Shown here one piece after another: positions 9,987 to 17,614 of a stretch of 64,000 bases of DNA. Position 1 is the stretch's first letter; each line of letters begins with the position of its first letter. The notes beneath the pieces are model-generated. The model saw only the letters and a program-made list of their open reading frames with translations. It was not told where the DNA came from and did not search any database. Source of the DNA: Klebsiella aerogenes. Its GTDB lineage: Bacteria; Pseudomonadota; Gammaproteobacteria; Enterobacterales; Enterobacteriaceae. The position numbers and the translations under genes are program-made. The stretch covers positions 4,400,422 to 4,464,421 of the forward strand of contig CP119076.1 in NCBI GenBank assembly GCA_029027985.1. Reading direction: 5' to 3'.

Positions 9987-10093
9987 CTGCTTTACGCTTT
10001 CCGGTAAAGCAGTGTTAAACAGGCTTACCGGAAAGAAAGGTTGCTCCATCGAGGATGAGGAGTGGGATCGGGGTCCATAAAATCTCCGGTAAG
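9987..10093 (-). promoter_or_regulatory. mgtA leader RNA with mutually exclusive stems (Mg2+ / mgtL control)
   Basis: Three related segments compete in the minus-strand RNA. The segment at 10086-10093, just before mgtL, is complementary over 8 nt to 10024-10031 at the mgtL stop codon. The same stop-codon segment (10025-10035) is complementary over 11 nt to 9997-10007. That third segment can also fold with its own flank, 9987-9995 against 10004-10012. Ribosome progress through mgtL would decide which stem forms, as in the Salmonella mgtA leader. Pairings are read from sequence; the mechanism is carried over from Salmonella. No folding energies were computed. Confidence 0.75.
10025..10078 (-). 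CDS. mgtL: mgtA leader peptide MgtL
   Basis: A 17-codon frame, MDPDPTPHPRWSNLSFR, begins at the ATG 10076-10078 after GGAG. It closely matches the proline-rich Salmonella MgtL ([17 protein letters not shown] as I recall it). Prolines at positions 3, 5, 7 and 9 would stall ribosomes when proline is low or when Mg2+ shortage weakens the ribosome, allowing transcription into mgtA. The stop codon lies within the switching stem. Confidence 0.85.
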   Translation of the reverse strand: MDPDPTPHPRWSNLSFR

Positions 10094-10111
10094 TGAGCCA
10101 AAACGGAGCGG

Positions 10112-10117
10112 AGTATA
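10112..10117 (-). promoter_or_regulatory. Putative mgtA -10 element
   Basis: TATACT on the minus strand, giving a leader of about 225 nt, similar to the long mgtA leader of Salmonella. Upstream, AATAG is repeated 10 bp apart near 10129-10144 but does not clearly match a PhoP box. The remaining gap to treR carries the treR promoter, which I cannot place. Confidence 0.45.
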
Positions 10118-10258
10118 CCGCTTCCGGGAACCTATTTGTGACTATTCTGGCTATCATACCGCCGCGCAACTAAACCAGACGTCAACCAGCCTTTGCTCAT
10201 TGAGGATTCGTTGAGTAGCATTAGGCTCACGACAATCGGATGACGGCGAGAACCTCGT

Positions 10259-11206
10259 ATGCAAAACCGACTTACTATCAAAGATATCGCACGCTTAAGC
10301 GGCGTCGGAAAATCGACGGTGTCGCGCGTACTGAATAATGAAAGCGGCGTCAGCGAGCGCACCCGCGAACGGGTGGAAGCAGTGATGCTGCAACACGGTT
10401 TCTCCCCTTCCCGCTCCGCCCGCGCGATGCGCGGCCAAAGCGATAAGGTGGTGGCGATCATCGTCACCCGTCTGGATTCGCTGTCGGAAAATTTAGCCGT
10501 GCAGACCATGCTGCCCGCGTTCTACCAGCAGGGCTACGACCCGATCATGATGGAGAGCCAGTTTTCTCCAGCGTTGGTCGAAGAGCATCTGGGGATACTC
10601 GCCCGGCGCAATATCGATGGCGTGGTGCTGTTCGGCTTTACCGGGATTAGTGAAGCGATGCTCGACCCCTGGCGCGACACGCTGGTGCTGCTGGCGCGCG
10701 ATGCTCCCGGTTTCGCTTCGGTTTGCTACGACGACGACGGAGCGATTAAACTGCTGATGCAGCGTCTTTACGATCGCGGGCATCGGCATATCAGCTTCCT
10801 CGGCGTGCCGCACAGCGACGTCACTACCGGCCAGCGCCGCCATCAAGCGTATCTCGATTTCTGCGCACAGAAGAAACTCACGCCGACCGCCGCTCTGCCG
10901 GGACTGGCGATGAAGCAGGGTTATGAAAGCGTCGCCAGCGTGCTCAACGCTGACACCCGCGCGCTGGTCTGCGCCACCGATACCCTTGCCCTCGGCGCCA
11001 GCAAATATCTGCAGGAACAGCGCATTGATGATCTACAGCTCGCCAGCGTCGGCAGCACGCCGCTGATGAAGTTTCTACATCCGGAAATCCTCACCGTCGA
11101 TCCCGGTTACGCCGAGGCCGGACGCCAGGCGGCGCAACAGCTGATCGAACAGATCGGCGGCCATGCCGACCTGCGGCAGATAGTGATCCCCGCCACCCTG
11201 AATTAA
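10259..11206 (+). CDS. treR: Trehalose operon repressor TreR
   Basis: 315 aa, same length as E. coli TreR and very similar throughout. The LacI-type helix-turn-helix is at residues 5-30 (LTIKDIARLSGVGKSTVSRV), the hinge around 45-60, and a periplasmic-binding-like effector domain to the end. TreR responds to trehalose-6-phosphate (inducer) and trehalose. It is separated from treB by 129 bp holding the operator, and diverges from mgtA. The ATG at 10259 follows GAGAACC. Confidence 0.95.
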   Translation: MQNRLTIKDIARLSGVGKSTVSRVLNNESGVSERTRERVEAVMLQHGFSPSRSARAMRGQSDKVVAIIVTRLDSLSENLAVQTMLPAFYQQGYDPIMMESQFSPALVEEHLGILARRNIDGVVLFGFTGISEAMLDPWRDTLVLLARDAPGFASVCYDDDGAIKLLMQRLYDRGHRHISFLGVPHSDVTTGQRRHQAYLDFCAQKKLTPTAALPGLAMKQGYESVASVLNADTRALVCATDTLALGASKYLQEQRIDDLQLASVGSTPLMKFLHPEILTVDPGYAEAGRQAAQQLIEQIGGHADLRQIVIPATLN

Positions 11207-11244
11207 CCTCCCCAGGGCGATTTATGTGATCTTCGCCGAGTTTC

Positions 11245-11256
11245 GGGAACGTTCCC
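11245..11256 (+). promoter_or_regulatory. TreR operator before treB
   Basis: GGGAACGTTCCC is a perfect 12-bp palindrome with the central CG pair typical of LacI-family operators. A possible CRP half-site TGTGA lies at 11225-11229 and a TACGTA -10 candidate at 11261-11266, so bound repressor would cover the core promoter. Confidence 0.75.
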
Positions 11257-11335
11257 ATTTTACGTAATCCACGGAACGGTTAGGATGCGCTCAAGGTTAA
11301 AACGGCATCTCTCTCCTCTGTTTTGAGGCTTCATC

Positions 11336-12754
11336 ATGAGCAAAGTAAATCAACAGGACATCGATAAATTGATCGCACTGGTCGGCGGTCTCGACAACAT
11401 CGCCACCGTCAGCCACTGTATTACCCGTTTGCGCTTTGTGCTGAACGACCCGGCCATCGCCAAACCGAAAGAAATCGAACAACTGCGCATGGTGAAGGGA
11501 TGCTTCACTAACGCCGGGCAATTCCAGGTAGTCATCGGCACCGAAGTCGGCGATTACTATAAAGCCCTGCTGGCGACCACTGGCCAGGCATCCGCCGACA
11601 AAGAACAGGCCAAACAGGCCGCACGGCAAAATATGAAGTGGCACGAGCGGCTGATCTCGCACTTTGCCGAGATCTTCTTTCCGCTGCTGCCGGCGCTGAT
11701 CAGCGGCGGCCTGATCCTCGGTTTTCGTAACGTCATCGGCGACCTGCCGATGAGCAACGGCCAGACACTGGCGCAGATGCACCCGTCGCTAAAAACCATT
11801 TACGACTTCCTGTGGCTGATCGGCGAAGCGATCTTCTTCTATCTGCCGGTCGGGATCTGTTGGTCGGCGGTGAAAAAAATGGGTGGCACGCCGATCCTTG
11901 GGATCGTACTGGGCGTCACGCTGGTTTCTCCGCAACTGATGAACGCCTATATGCTCGGCCAGCAGGTGCCGGAAGTATGGAACTTCGGCCTGTTTACCAT
12001 TGCGAAAGTCGGCTATCAGGCGCAGGTGATCCCGGCCTTGCTGGCAGGGCTGACGCTGGGCTTTATCGAAACGCACCTCAAGCGCATCGTGCCTGATTAT
12101 CTCTATCTGGTGGTAGTGCCGGTCTGCTCGCTGATTCTGGCGGTATTCCTCGCCCATGCCTTGATCGGCCCATTCGGCCGCATGATCGGCGACGGCGTGG
12201 CTTTTGCGGTTCGCCATCTACTGACCGGCAGTTTCGCGCCCATCGGCGCCGCCCTGTTCGGCTTCCTCTATGCGCCACTAGTAATCACCGGGGTGCATCA
12301 AACCACGCTCGCTATCGACATGCAGATGATTCAGAGCATGGGCGGTACGCCGGTGTGGCCGCTGATTGCACTCTCAAACATTGCCCAGGCGTCAGCGGTG
12401 GTCGGCATTATCATTGCCAGCCGCAAGCAGAACGAACGCGAAATCTCCGTGCCGGCGGCTATCTCCGCCTACCTCGGCGTCACCGAACCGGCAATGTACG
12501 GCATCAATTTGAAGTACCGCTTCCCGATGCTATGCGCGATGGTCGGTTCCGGCCTCGCTGGACTGCTGTGCGGTCTGAACGGCGTCCTGGCAAACGGGAT
12601 CGGCGTCGGCGGTCTGCCGGGCATCCTCTCCATTCAACCAAGCTACTGGCAGGTTTACGCCATGGCGATGGCCATCGCAGTCGTGGTGCCGATTGTCCTC
12701 ACCACCGTGGTTTATCAGCGCAAGTACCGTCAGGGCACCTTGCAGATTATCTAA
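11336..12754 (+). CDS. treB: Trehalose-specific PTS EIIBC
   Basis: 472 aa (E. coli TreB 473). The N-terminal EIIB domain (about 1-90) carries the phosphocysteine in SHCITRLRF (Cys about residue 27). The membrane EIIC domain fills about 110-465. It imports trehalose as trehalose-6-phosphate, taking phosphate from the glucose EIIA (Crr), since no EIIA is encoded here. It is cotranscribed with treC 52 bp downstream. Confidence 0.95.
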   Translation: MSKVNQQDIDKLIALVGGLDNIATVSHCITRLRFVLNDPAIAKPKEIEQLRMVKGCFTNAGQFQVVIGTEVGDYYKALLATTGQASADKEQAKQAARQNMKWHERLISHFAEIFFPLLPALISGGLILGFRNVIGDLPMSNGQTLAQMHPSLKTIYDFLWLIGEAIFFYLPVGICWSAVKKMGGTPILGIVLGVTLVSPQLMNAYMLGQQVPEVWNFGLFTIAKVGYQAQVIPALLAGLTLGFIETHLKRIVPDYLYLVVVPVCSLILAVFLAHALIGPFGRMIGDGVAFAVRHLLTGSFAPIGAALFGFLYAPLVITGVHQTTLAIDMQMIQSMGGTPVWPLIALSNIAQASAVVGIIIASRKQNEREISVPAAISAYLGVTEPAMYGINLKYRFPMLCAMVGSGLAGLLCGLNGVLANGIGVGGLPGILSIQPSYWQVYAMAMAIAVVVPIVLTTVVYQRKYRQGTLQII

Positions 12755-12764
12755 CTTCTTCTTT

Positions 12765-12785
12765 CGGGGCGCCGTTTGCGCCCCG
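12765..12785 (+). other. Intercistronic hairpin between treB and treC
   Basis: CGGGGCGC (12765-12772) pairs with GCGCCCCG (12778-12785) across a 5-nt loop. No T run follows, so it is more likely an RNA-processing or stability element than a terminator. Confidence 0.55.
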
Positions 12786-12806
12786 TGGCTCTTGCAGGAA
12801 CGCAAT

Positions 12807-14462
12807 ATGAATACCCTTCCCCACTGGTGGCAAAACGGCGTCATTTATCAAATTTATCCGAAGAGTTTTCAGGATACGACCGGTAGCGGTACTGGCGATT
12901 TGCGCGGCGTCACCACCCGTCTCGACTATTTACAAAAGCTCGGCATTGATGCCATCTGGCTGACGCCGTTCTACGTCTCGCCGCAAGTGGACAACGGCTA
13001 CGATGTGGCGAACTACACCGCCATCGATCCCTCGTACGGTACGCTGGAGGATTTCGACCAACTGGTCGCCGAGGCGAAAGCTCGCGGTATCCGCGTCGTA
13101 CTGGATATGGTGCTAAACCATACTTCAACCGAGCACGAATGGTTCCGCCAGTCATTGCAGAAAGAGAGCCCTTATCGCCAGTTCTATATCTGGCGCGACG
13201 GCGAACCGGGCACGCCGCCGAACAACTGGCGCTCAAAATTCGGCGGTAACGCCTGGCAGTGGCACGCGGAAAGCGAACAGTACTATCTGCATCTTTTCGC
13301 CACCGAACAGGCGGATCTCAACTGGGAAAACCCGGCGGTACGCACCGAGCTAAAAAAGGTCTGCGAATTCTGGGCCGACCGCGGCGTCGACGGCCTGCGC
13401 CTGGATGTCATCAACCTGATCTCTAAAGACCAGCGCTTCCCGTCGGATACCATTGGTGATGGACGCCGCTTCTACACCGATGGCCCACGGGCGCATGCGT
13501 TCCTGCAGGAGATGAACCGCGATGTCTTCACTCCGCGTAACCTGATGACCGTCGGCGAGATGTCTTCCACCTCGCTTGAACACTGCCAGCAGTACGCCTC
13601 GCTGGATAGCCGCGAGCTGTCGATGACCTTTAATTTCCATCATCTGAAGGTCGATTATCCCGGCGGTGAAAAGTGGACGCTGGCTCGCCCGGATTACGTG
13701 GCGCTGAAGGCGTTATTCCGTCACTGGCAACAGGGAATGCACAACCAGGCGTGGAACGCGCTGTTCTGGTGTAACCACGATCAGCCGCGCATTGTGTCGC
13801 GCTTCGGCGACGAGGGCGAGTACCGGGTACCGGCGGCGAAAATGCTGGCGATGGTGCTGCATGGCATGCAGGGAACGCCCTATATCTATCAGGGCGAAGA
13901 GATTGGCATGACCAATCCGCACTTCAGCAGCATCAGCGATTATCGCGATGTCGAGAGCCACAATATGTTTATCGAGCGCGCGGCGCAGGGGCAGAGCCCG
14001 GATGAACTGCTGGCGATTCTGGCCAGCAAGTCGCGCGACAATAGCCGTACGCCGATGCCGTGGCACGGCGGCGAGAACGGCGGCTTCAGCGCAGGCAAGC
14101 CGTGGATTAGCCCTGGCGATAACTACCGTGAGATTAACGTCGAGGCGGCGCTGGCAGACCCGGAATCCGTGTTTTATACCTATCAGCAACTGATTAGCCT
14201 GCGTAAGACCACCCCAGTGCTGACCTGGGGCGATTACCAGGATCTGCTGCCGGAACATCCGTCGCTCTGGTGCTATCGCCGTCAATGGCAAGGACAGACG
14301 CTGGTCGTCGCCGCCAACCTGAGCCGCGAATTCCAGCCGTGGCAGCCGCAGGCTATACCCGGCGACTGGCGAACGCTGATGGGCAACTATGCGGAAACGG
14401 CCAACCGACCCGCAGCGATGACGCTGCGACCGTTCGAAGCGGTGTGGTGGCTACAGGAGTAA
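12807..14462 (+). CDS. treC: Trehalose-6-phosphate hydrolase
   Basis: 551 aa, equal to E. coli TreC. A GH13 enzyme splitting trehalose-6-phosphate into glucose and glucose-6-phosphate in the cytosol. Visible GH13 regions: DMVLNHTS (about residue 100), GLRLDVINL with the nucleophile Asp (about 200), VGEMSS with the acid Glu (about 251) and WCNHDQPR (about 322). The frame is open upstream to 12693, inside treB, but AGGAA and the family N-terminus MNTLPHWW fix 12807. Confidence 0.95.
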   Translation: MNTLPHWWQNGVIYQIYPKSFQDTTGSGTGDLRGVTTRLDYLQKLGIDAIWLTPFYVSPQVDNGYDVANYTAIDPSYGTLEDFDQLVAEAKARGIRVVLDMVLNHTSTEHEWFRQSLQKESPYRQFYIWRDGEPGTPPNNWRSKFGGNAWQWHAESEQYYLHLFATEQADLNWENPAVRTELKKVCEFWADRGVDGLRLDVINLISKDQRFPSDTIGDGRRFYTDGPRAHAFLQEMNRDVFTPRNLMTVGEMSSTSLEHCQQYASLDSRELSMTFNFHHLKVDYPGGEKWTLARPDYVALKALFRHWQQGMHNQAWNALFWCNHDQPRIVSRFGDEGEYRVPAAKMLAMVLHGMQGTPYIYQGEEIGMTNPHFSSISDYRDVESHNMFIERAAQGQSPDELLAILASKSRDNSRTPMPWHGGENGGFSAGKPWISPGDNYREINVEAALADPESVFYTYQQLISLRKTTPVLTWGDYQDLLPEHPSLWCYRRQWQGQTLVVAANLSREFQPWQPQAIPGDWRTLMGNYAETANRPAAMTLRPFEAVWWLQE

Positions 14463-14474
14463 AGGTAACACCCC

Positions 14475-14502
14475 AGTAATGCGGCGAAAAGGTCGCATTA
14501 CT
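14475..14502 (+). terminator. Hairpin after treC
   Basis: AGTAATGCG (14475-14483) pairs exactly with CGCATTACT (14494-14502). The following TATTCATG is only weakly T-rich, so this is a likely but imperfect end of the tre operon. Confidence 0.55.
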
Positions 14503-14583
14503 TATTCATGTCATATTGAGTATTATGATACTGAAAATGTACGACAATAACTTTTACAGAATATAAGTATTCAAACAAAAATA

Positions 14584-14613
14584 GCCCTGCCAATTTAATT
14601 ACCTCAGCAGGGC
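14584..14613 (+). promoter_or_regulatory. Hairpin covering the ribosome-binding site of the KdgM-like porin
   Basis: GCCCTGC (14584-14590) pairs with GCAGGGC (14607-14613), and the ATG follows 3 nt later. The only plausible Shine-Dalgarno (AGGG) lies inside the right arm, so this stem would block translation unless opened. The AT-rich gap 14503-14583 probably holds the promoter; several TA-rich -10-like hexamers occur and none stands out. Confidence 0.55.
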
Positions 14614-14616
14614 ATT

Positions 14617-15363
14617 ATGAAAAAATCAATTATTAAAACCGGTTGTATTAGTATATTACTTATTAGCGCTCAAGGTTGGTGTGGCAACACCTCCGTCGAT
14701 CTACGATTTGGCCACAATACAACGTCAGATCTTAATGATTCAAGAATCAAGGTCATGCATCAAGCTGATAACGGATTTTATTTTTCTGTTGAAGCTGCAC
14801 AAAACCATAACGATACCTTCTTTGGCGATACCGATAGAAATAATCCGGATGATAAAGGTGTCACAGAGGCGGCCGAGGAGATAGAAACCCGTTGGCGCTT
14901 TGATCTCGGTGATGGCTATGCGGTAGCGCCAGGGCTGGTAACAGTATTTACGTCCAGCAATACCCATTATCGACCGTTTATCCAGGGCTGGAAGTCCTTT
15001 GATAACGGCTTAAATATCTCAGCGCGTTATCGTTATAATACCGTGAATGACTCCCACAGCGATAGAGAATTAGACGGTAGTGGTTATACGCGTCGTGAAT
15101 CCCATCAATTTGATTTATGGTTTGCCTATAACATCGGTAAGTTTGGGATGTCATATAATCCACGTTTCCGCTGGCAGGATGGTGTTGATCAAGGTACCGG
15201 TGATGATACCTACTGGGAACATACATTATCGTTTAACTATAAACTTGAGGATGGTTGGACACCTTACGTCGAACTCGTGTCCCTGGACAAAACATATATC
15301 AACGACGACGGCCATCATGAAAATGATTACGCGGTTCGTCTGGGTATTGTTAAGCAACTATAA
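14617..15363 (+). CDS. KdgM-family oligosaccharide porin
   Basis: 248 aa. Residues 1-22 are a signal peptide (MKKSIIKTGCISILL ... AQGWC). The mature part has alternating beta strands rich in aromatic and charged residues, for example SVDLRFGHNT at the start, FYFSVEAAQNH, and a strand-like C-terminus NDYAVRLGIVKQL. This is the pattern of KdgM/NanC 12-strand monomeric porins for acidic or neutral oligosaccharides. AT-richer than its neighbours. It precedes the PTS and glycosidase genes, which suggests it delivers their substrate across the outer membrane. Its end overlaps the convergent RpiR gene by 6 bp. Confidence 0.8.
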   Translation: MKKSIIKTGCISILLISAQGWCGNTSVDLRFGHNTTSDLNDSRIKVMHQADNGFYFSVEAAQNHNDTFFGDTDRNNPDDKGVTEAAEEIETRWRFDLGDGYAVAPGLVTVFTSSNTHYRPFIQGWKSFDNGLNISARYRYNTVNDSHSDRELDGSGYTRRESHQFDLWFAYNIGKFGMSYNPRFRWQDGVDQGTGDDTYWEHTLSFNYKLEDGWTPYVELVSLDKTYINDDGHHENDYAVRLGIVKQL

Positions 15364-16026
15364 CTCCCCGCGCTGCATCGGCTGCAATAAATAACAGCCG
15401 ATGCGGTCCACGATAGTCAACAGCTCCAGTTGTCCTTCCCGCTGATACAACGAAATAGCGTCAATTACGACATCCAGTGACCAGACTAACGTCGCCACCG
15501 AGGCCAACGTTGAATCACGGCGGGTAATGGCAATGACCTTCACTCCCTTACGGAGGGCATTCCTTGCCATATCGACCAGTGATGTCGTTTCTCCGGATTT
15601 GCTAATCAACACTAAAGTTCCCCGGGATACCCGAGTCAGTTGATGAACATCATTGAGGATTAAATGTGGCAAACTGGCCAGTGATAAAAAGCGCGATAGA
15701 TAATTCAGACTCGTTAATGATGCCCCACGCGCATATAGATAAATATGGCTGGAATCCATTAATAAGTTACACAAGCGTGTAATGACCCCCTCCTCTTCAT
15801 CACACATCATCGAACGTGGTGACTCCACAGACAATCTATCACGCGAGAAATTATAACGGAGCTCGGTATAGCTACGATATCCCATTTTTTTACATACCCG
15901 ATTTACCGATGTCGTTGTGGTAAAGGTATCCTGCGCGATAACTTTGGCTGATATATCAGAAATTTCATGTGCATGGCACTGAATATATTCAAATATTAGC
16001 CTTTCACTTCCCTGAAAAGAGTTCAT
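15358..16026 (-). CDS. RpiR/MurR-family transcriptional regulator (cluster 1)
   Basis: 222 aa. N-terminal RpiR helix-turn-helix (about 1-70; KVIAQDTFTTTTSVNRVCKKMGY), then a SIS sugar-phosphate-binding domain (about 85-220; LYARGASLTSL and LVLISKSGETTSLVDMA). SIS domains of this family sense phosphorylated sugars. It diverges from the EIIBC gene and is likely its local regulator. The ATG at 16024-16026 follows GGGTGG with good spacing; an upstream GTG at 16038 overlaps that site and is rejected. It is shorter than the usual ~280 aa. Confidence 0.82.
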   Translation of the reverse strand: MNSFQGSERLIFEYIQCHAHEISDISAKVIAQDTFTTTTSVNRVCKKMGYRSYTELRYNFSRDRLSVESPRSMMCDEEEGVITRLCNLLMDSSHIYLYARGASLTSLNYLSRFLSLASLPHLILNDVHQLTRVSRGTLVLISKSGETTSLVDMARNALRKGVKVIAITRRDSTLASVATLVWSLDVVIDAISLYQREGQLELLTIVDRIGCYLLQPMQRGEL

Positions 16027-16108
16027 AATGATTTCCACCCTATTTAAACATCGTTTTATTTTAGTGAATTAATTTGGTTTCCACTGGAATGAAAATCACA
16101 CTCCTTTC

Positions 16109-16132
16109 AATTACGTACCACGATACGTAATT
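16109..16132. promoter_or_regulatory. Inverted repeat, candidate operator of the cluster 1 RpiR regulator
   Basis: AATTACGTA (16109-16117), a 6-bp spacer and TACGTAATT (16124-16132) form a perfect dyad in the 181-bp gap between the divergent regulator and EIIBC genes. A TATAAT at 16172-16177 could be the EIIBC -10, placing the dyad around -60, a position suited to activation or to control of the regulator's own promoter. Confidence 0.6.
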
Positions 16133-16207
16133 AGTACGAACAAACAATTCATCGCCGCTTTTCTTTGTTTTTATAATTAATACACGTTCATTATCAGGAA
16201 TATTAAT

Positions 16208-17614
16208 ATGTCGAAACGAACTATCGTCGCGGTGACTGCATGCCCAACAGGCATTGCTCATACATTTATGGCCGCGAATAAAATCATCGCCTGGGCTACA
16301 GAAAACAACATCAATGTTAAAGTGGAAACTCAGGGAAGCGACGGCGTAAAAAATAAGCTTTCGCGACAGGATATTGCGGCTGCGGACGCGGTGATCCTTG
16401 CCACTGATGTCCCTCTCCAGGACGAAGATCGTTTTGATAGCGTCCCACATCTGAAAATCCGTACTCAGGAAGTCATCAAACATACCGACCGCTATCTACG
16501 TAAAGCGCTGGAGATGGGGAAAAGCAGCGAACAGGTCTTTCTGGATAACGAGGAAGAACGCTCTGCTTATCAAATATTCATAGGACACATCATGGCGGCA
16601 ATCAGCTATATGTTGCCTGTCGTCGTCCTTGGCGGTCTGTTGATGGCAGTGGCTAAAATTACCGGTCAGATAATCCCCATTGCGGGCACCCCTTTCGAGG
16701 TGCTGGATAAATTGGGGTTCATGGTCATCAAGTTTATGTATCCAGTATTCGCTATGTATCTCGCCTTCTCTATCGCCGGAAAGCCCGCCCTCATCCCTGG
16801 CCTGATTGGCGGTATCATGTGCGATGAGGTCTACAAACGTTTTTTCGCCATTGAAAGTTTTATGCCTTCCGGCTTTTTTGGTGCCATCGCTATCGGCTTT
16901 TTTGTCGGCTACCTTGTGCGGTGGCTTAACGACACCATCCACGTACGCACTCAGCTCACTACGATTAAAACCATGCTACTCGTTCCACTATGCACGGGCA
17001 TCACGCTGGTGATCGTAATGCAGTATTTGATAAATCCCTTTTTTGGCGCCATCAACCAAGCCATGGTGACCTTTTTTACATCGGCAGGCGACACCGGCCG
17101 CGGTTTCTATTCCATGATGATCGCCGCAGGCACCGCGTTCGATCTCGGCGGGCCTATCAATAAAGCGGCAGGATCCGTTGCGCTGGGGCTCAACGGCGTC
17201 AGCGAGACCTTCGATTTAACTGCCAGAGAGCTCGCGATTGTCATCCCCTCGATTGGCGTCGGTATCGCCGTGTTTCTCAACGGCCGTTTCGGGCTCCCTG
17301 TCGTTTTTAATACGGAGGAAAAAACGGTTGGCAGCACCTCTCTGTTACTCGGCCTGATCGGAATTTCAGAAGGCGCAATCCCTTTCATCCTGAAAAATCC
17401 GCGTCTGATACCGGTTTTCATGGTCGGAGCCATATCCGGGGCGCTTATTGCCATCGCGCTTGGCGTGAAACAGTCTTTGCCATTACCTGCAATATGGGGC
17501 TGGCCGCTTGCGACGAACGTCACAGGCTATCTCATCAGCGTCCTGGCGGGTTCCTTCATTTGCGCCTTAGGCGTGCTCTATGCCAGCCCCAGAATCACTC
17601 GGGAGCCTACGTAA
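16208..17614 (+). CDS. PTS fructose-type EIIBC component
   Basis: 468 aa. The EIIB domain (about 1-100) opens with VAVTACPTGIAHTFMAA, where Cys12 is the phosphorylated residue; the EIIC membrane domain spans about 125-460. It resembles MngA/FruA/FrwBC-type transporters but lacks a fused EIIA; an EIIA gene lies 4.3 kb downstream. The next gene, a GH38 mannosidase, starts one base after this stop codon, the same pairing as mngA-mngB of E. coli (mannosylglycerate uptake and cleavage). The substrate is thus probably an alpha-mannoside, imported as a 6-phosphate. Confidence 0.85.
   Translation: MSKRTIVAVTACPTGIAHTFMAANKIIAWATENNINVKVETQGSDGVKNKLSRQDIAAADAVILATDVPLQDEDRFDSVPHLKIRTQEVIKHTDRYLRKALEMGKSSEQVFLDNEEERSAYQIFIGHIMAAISYMLPVVVLGGLLMAVAKITGQIIPIAGTPFEVLDKLGFMVIKFMYPVFAMYLAFSIAGKPALIPGLIGGIMCDEVYKRFFAIESFMPSGFFGAIAIGFFVGYLVRWLNDTIHVRTQLTTIKTMLLVPLCTGITLVIVMQYLINPFFGAINQAMVTFFTSAGDTGRGFYSMMIAAGTAFDLGGPINKAAGSVALGLNGVSETFDLTARELAIVIPSIGVGIAVFLNGRFGLPVVFNTEEKTVGSTSLLLGLIGISEGAIPFILKNPRLIPVFMVGAISGALIAIALGVKQSLPLPAIWGWPLATNVTGYLISVLAGSFICALGVLYASPRITREPT

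Noticed and set aside
10129-10144. PhoP box for mgtA
   Set aside because: Only AATAG repeats 10 bp apart are seen; they do not match the (T/G)GTTTA-N5-(T/G)GTTTA pattern with 11-bp period, so no site is claimed.
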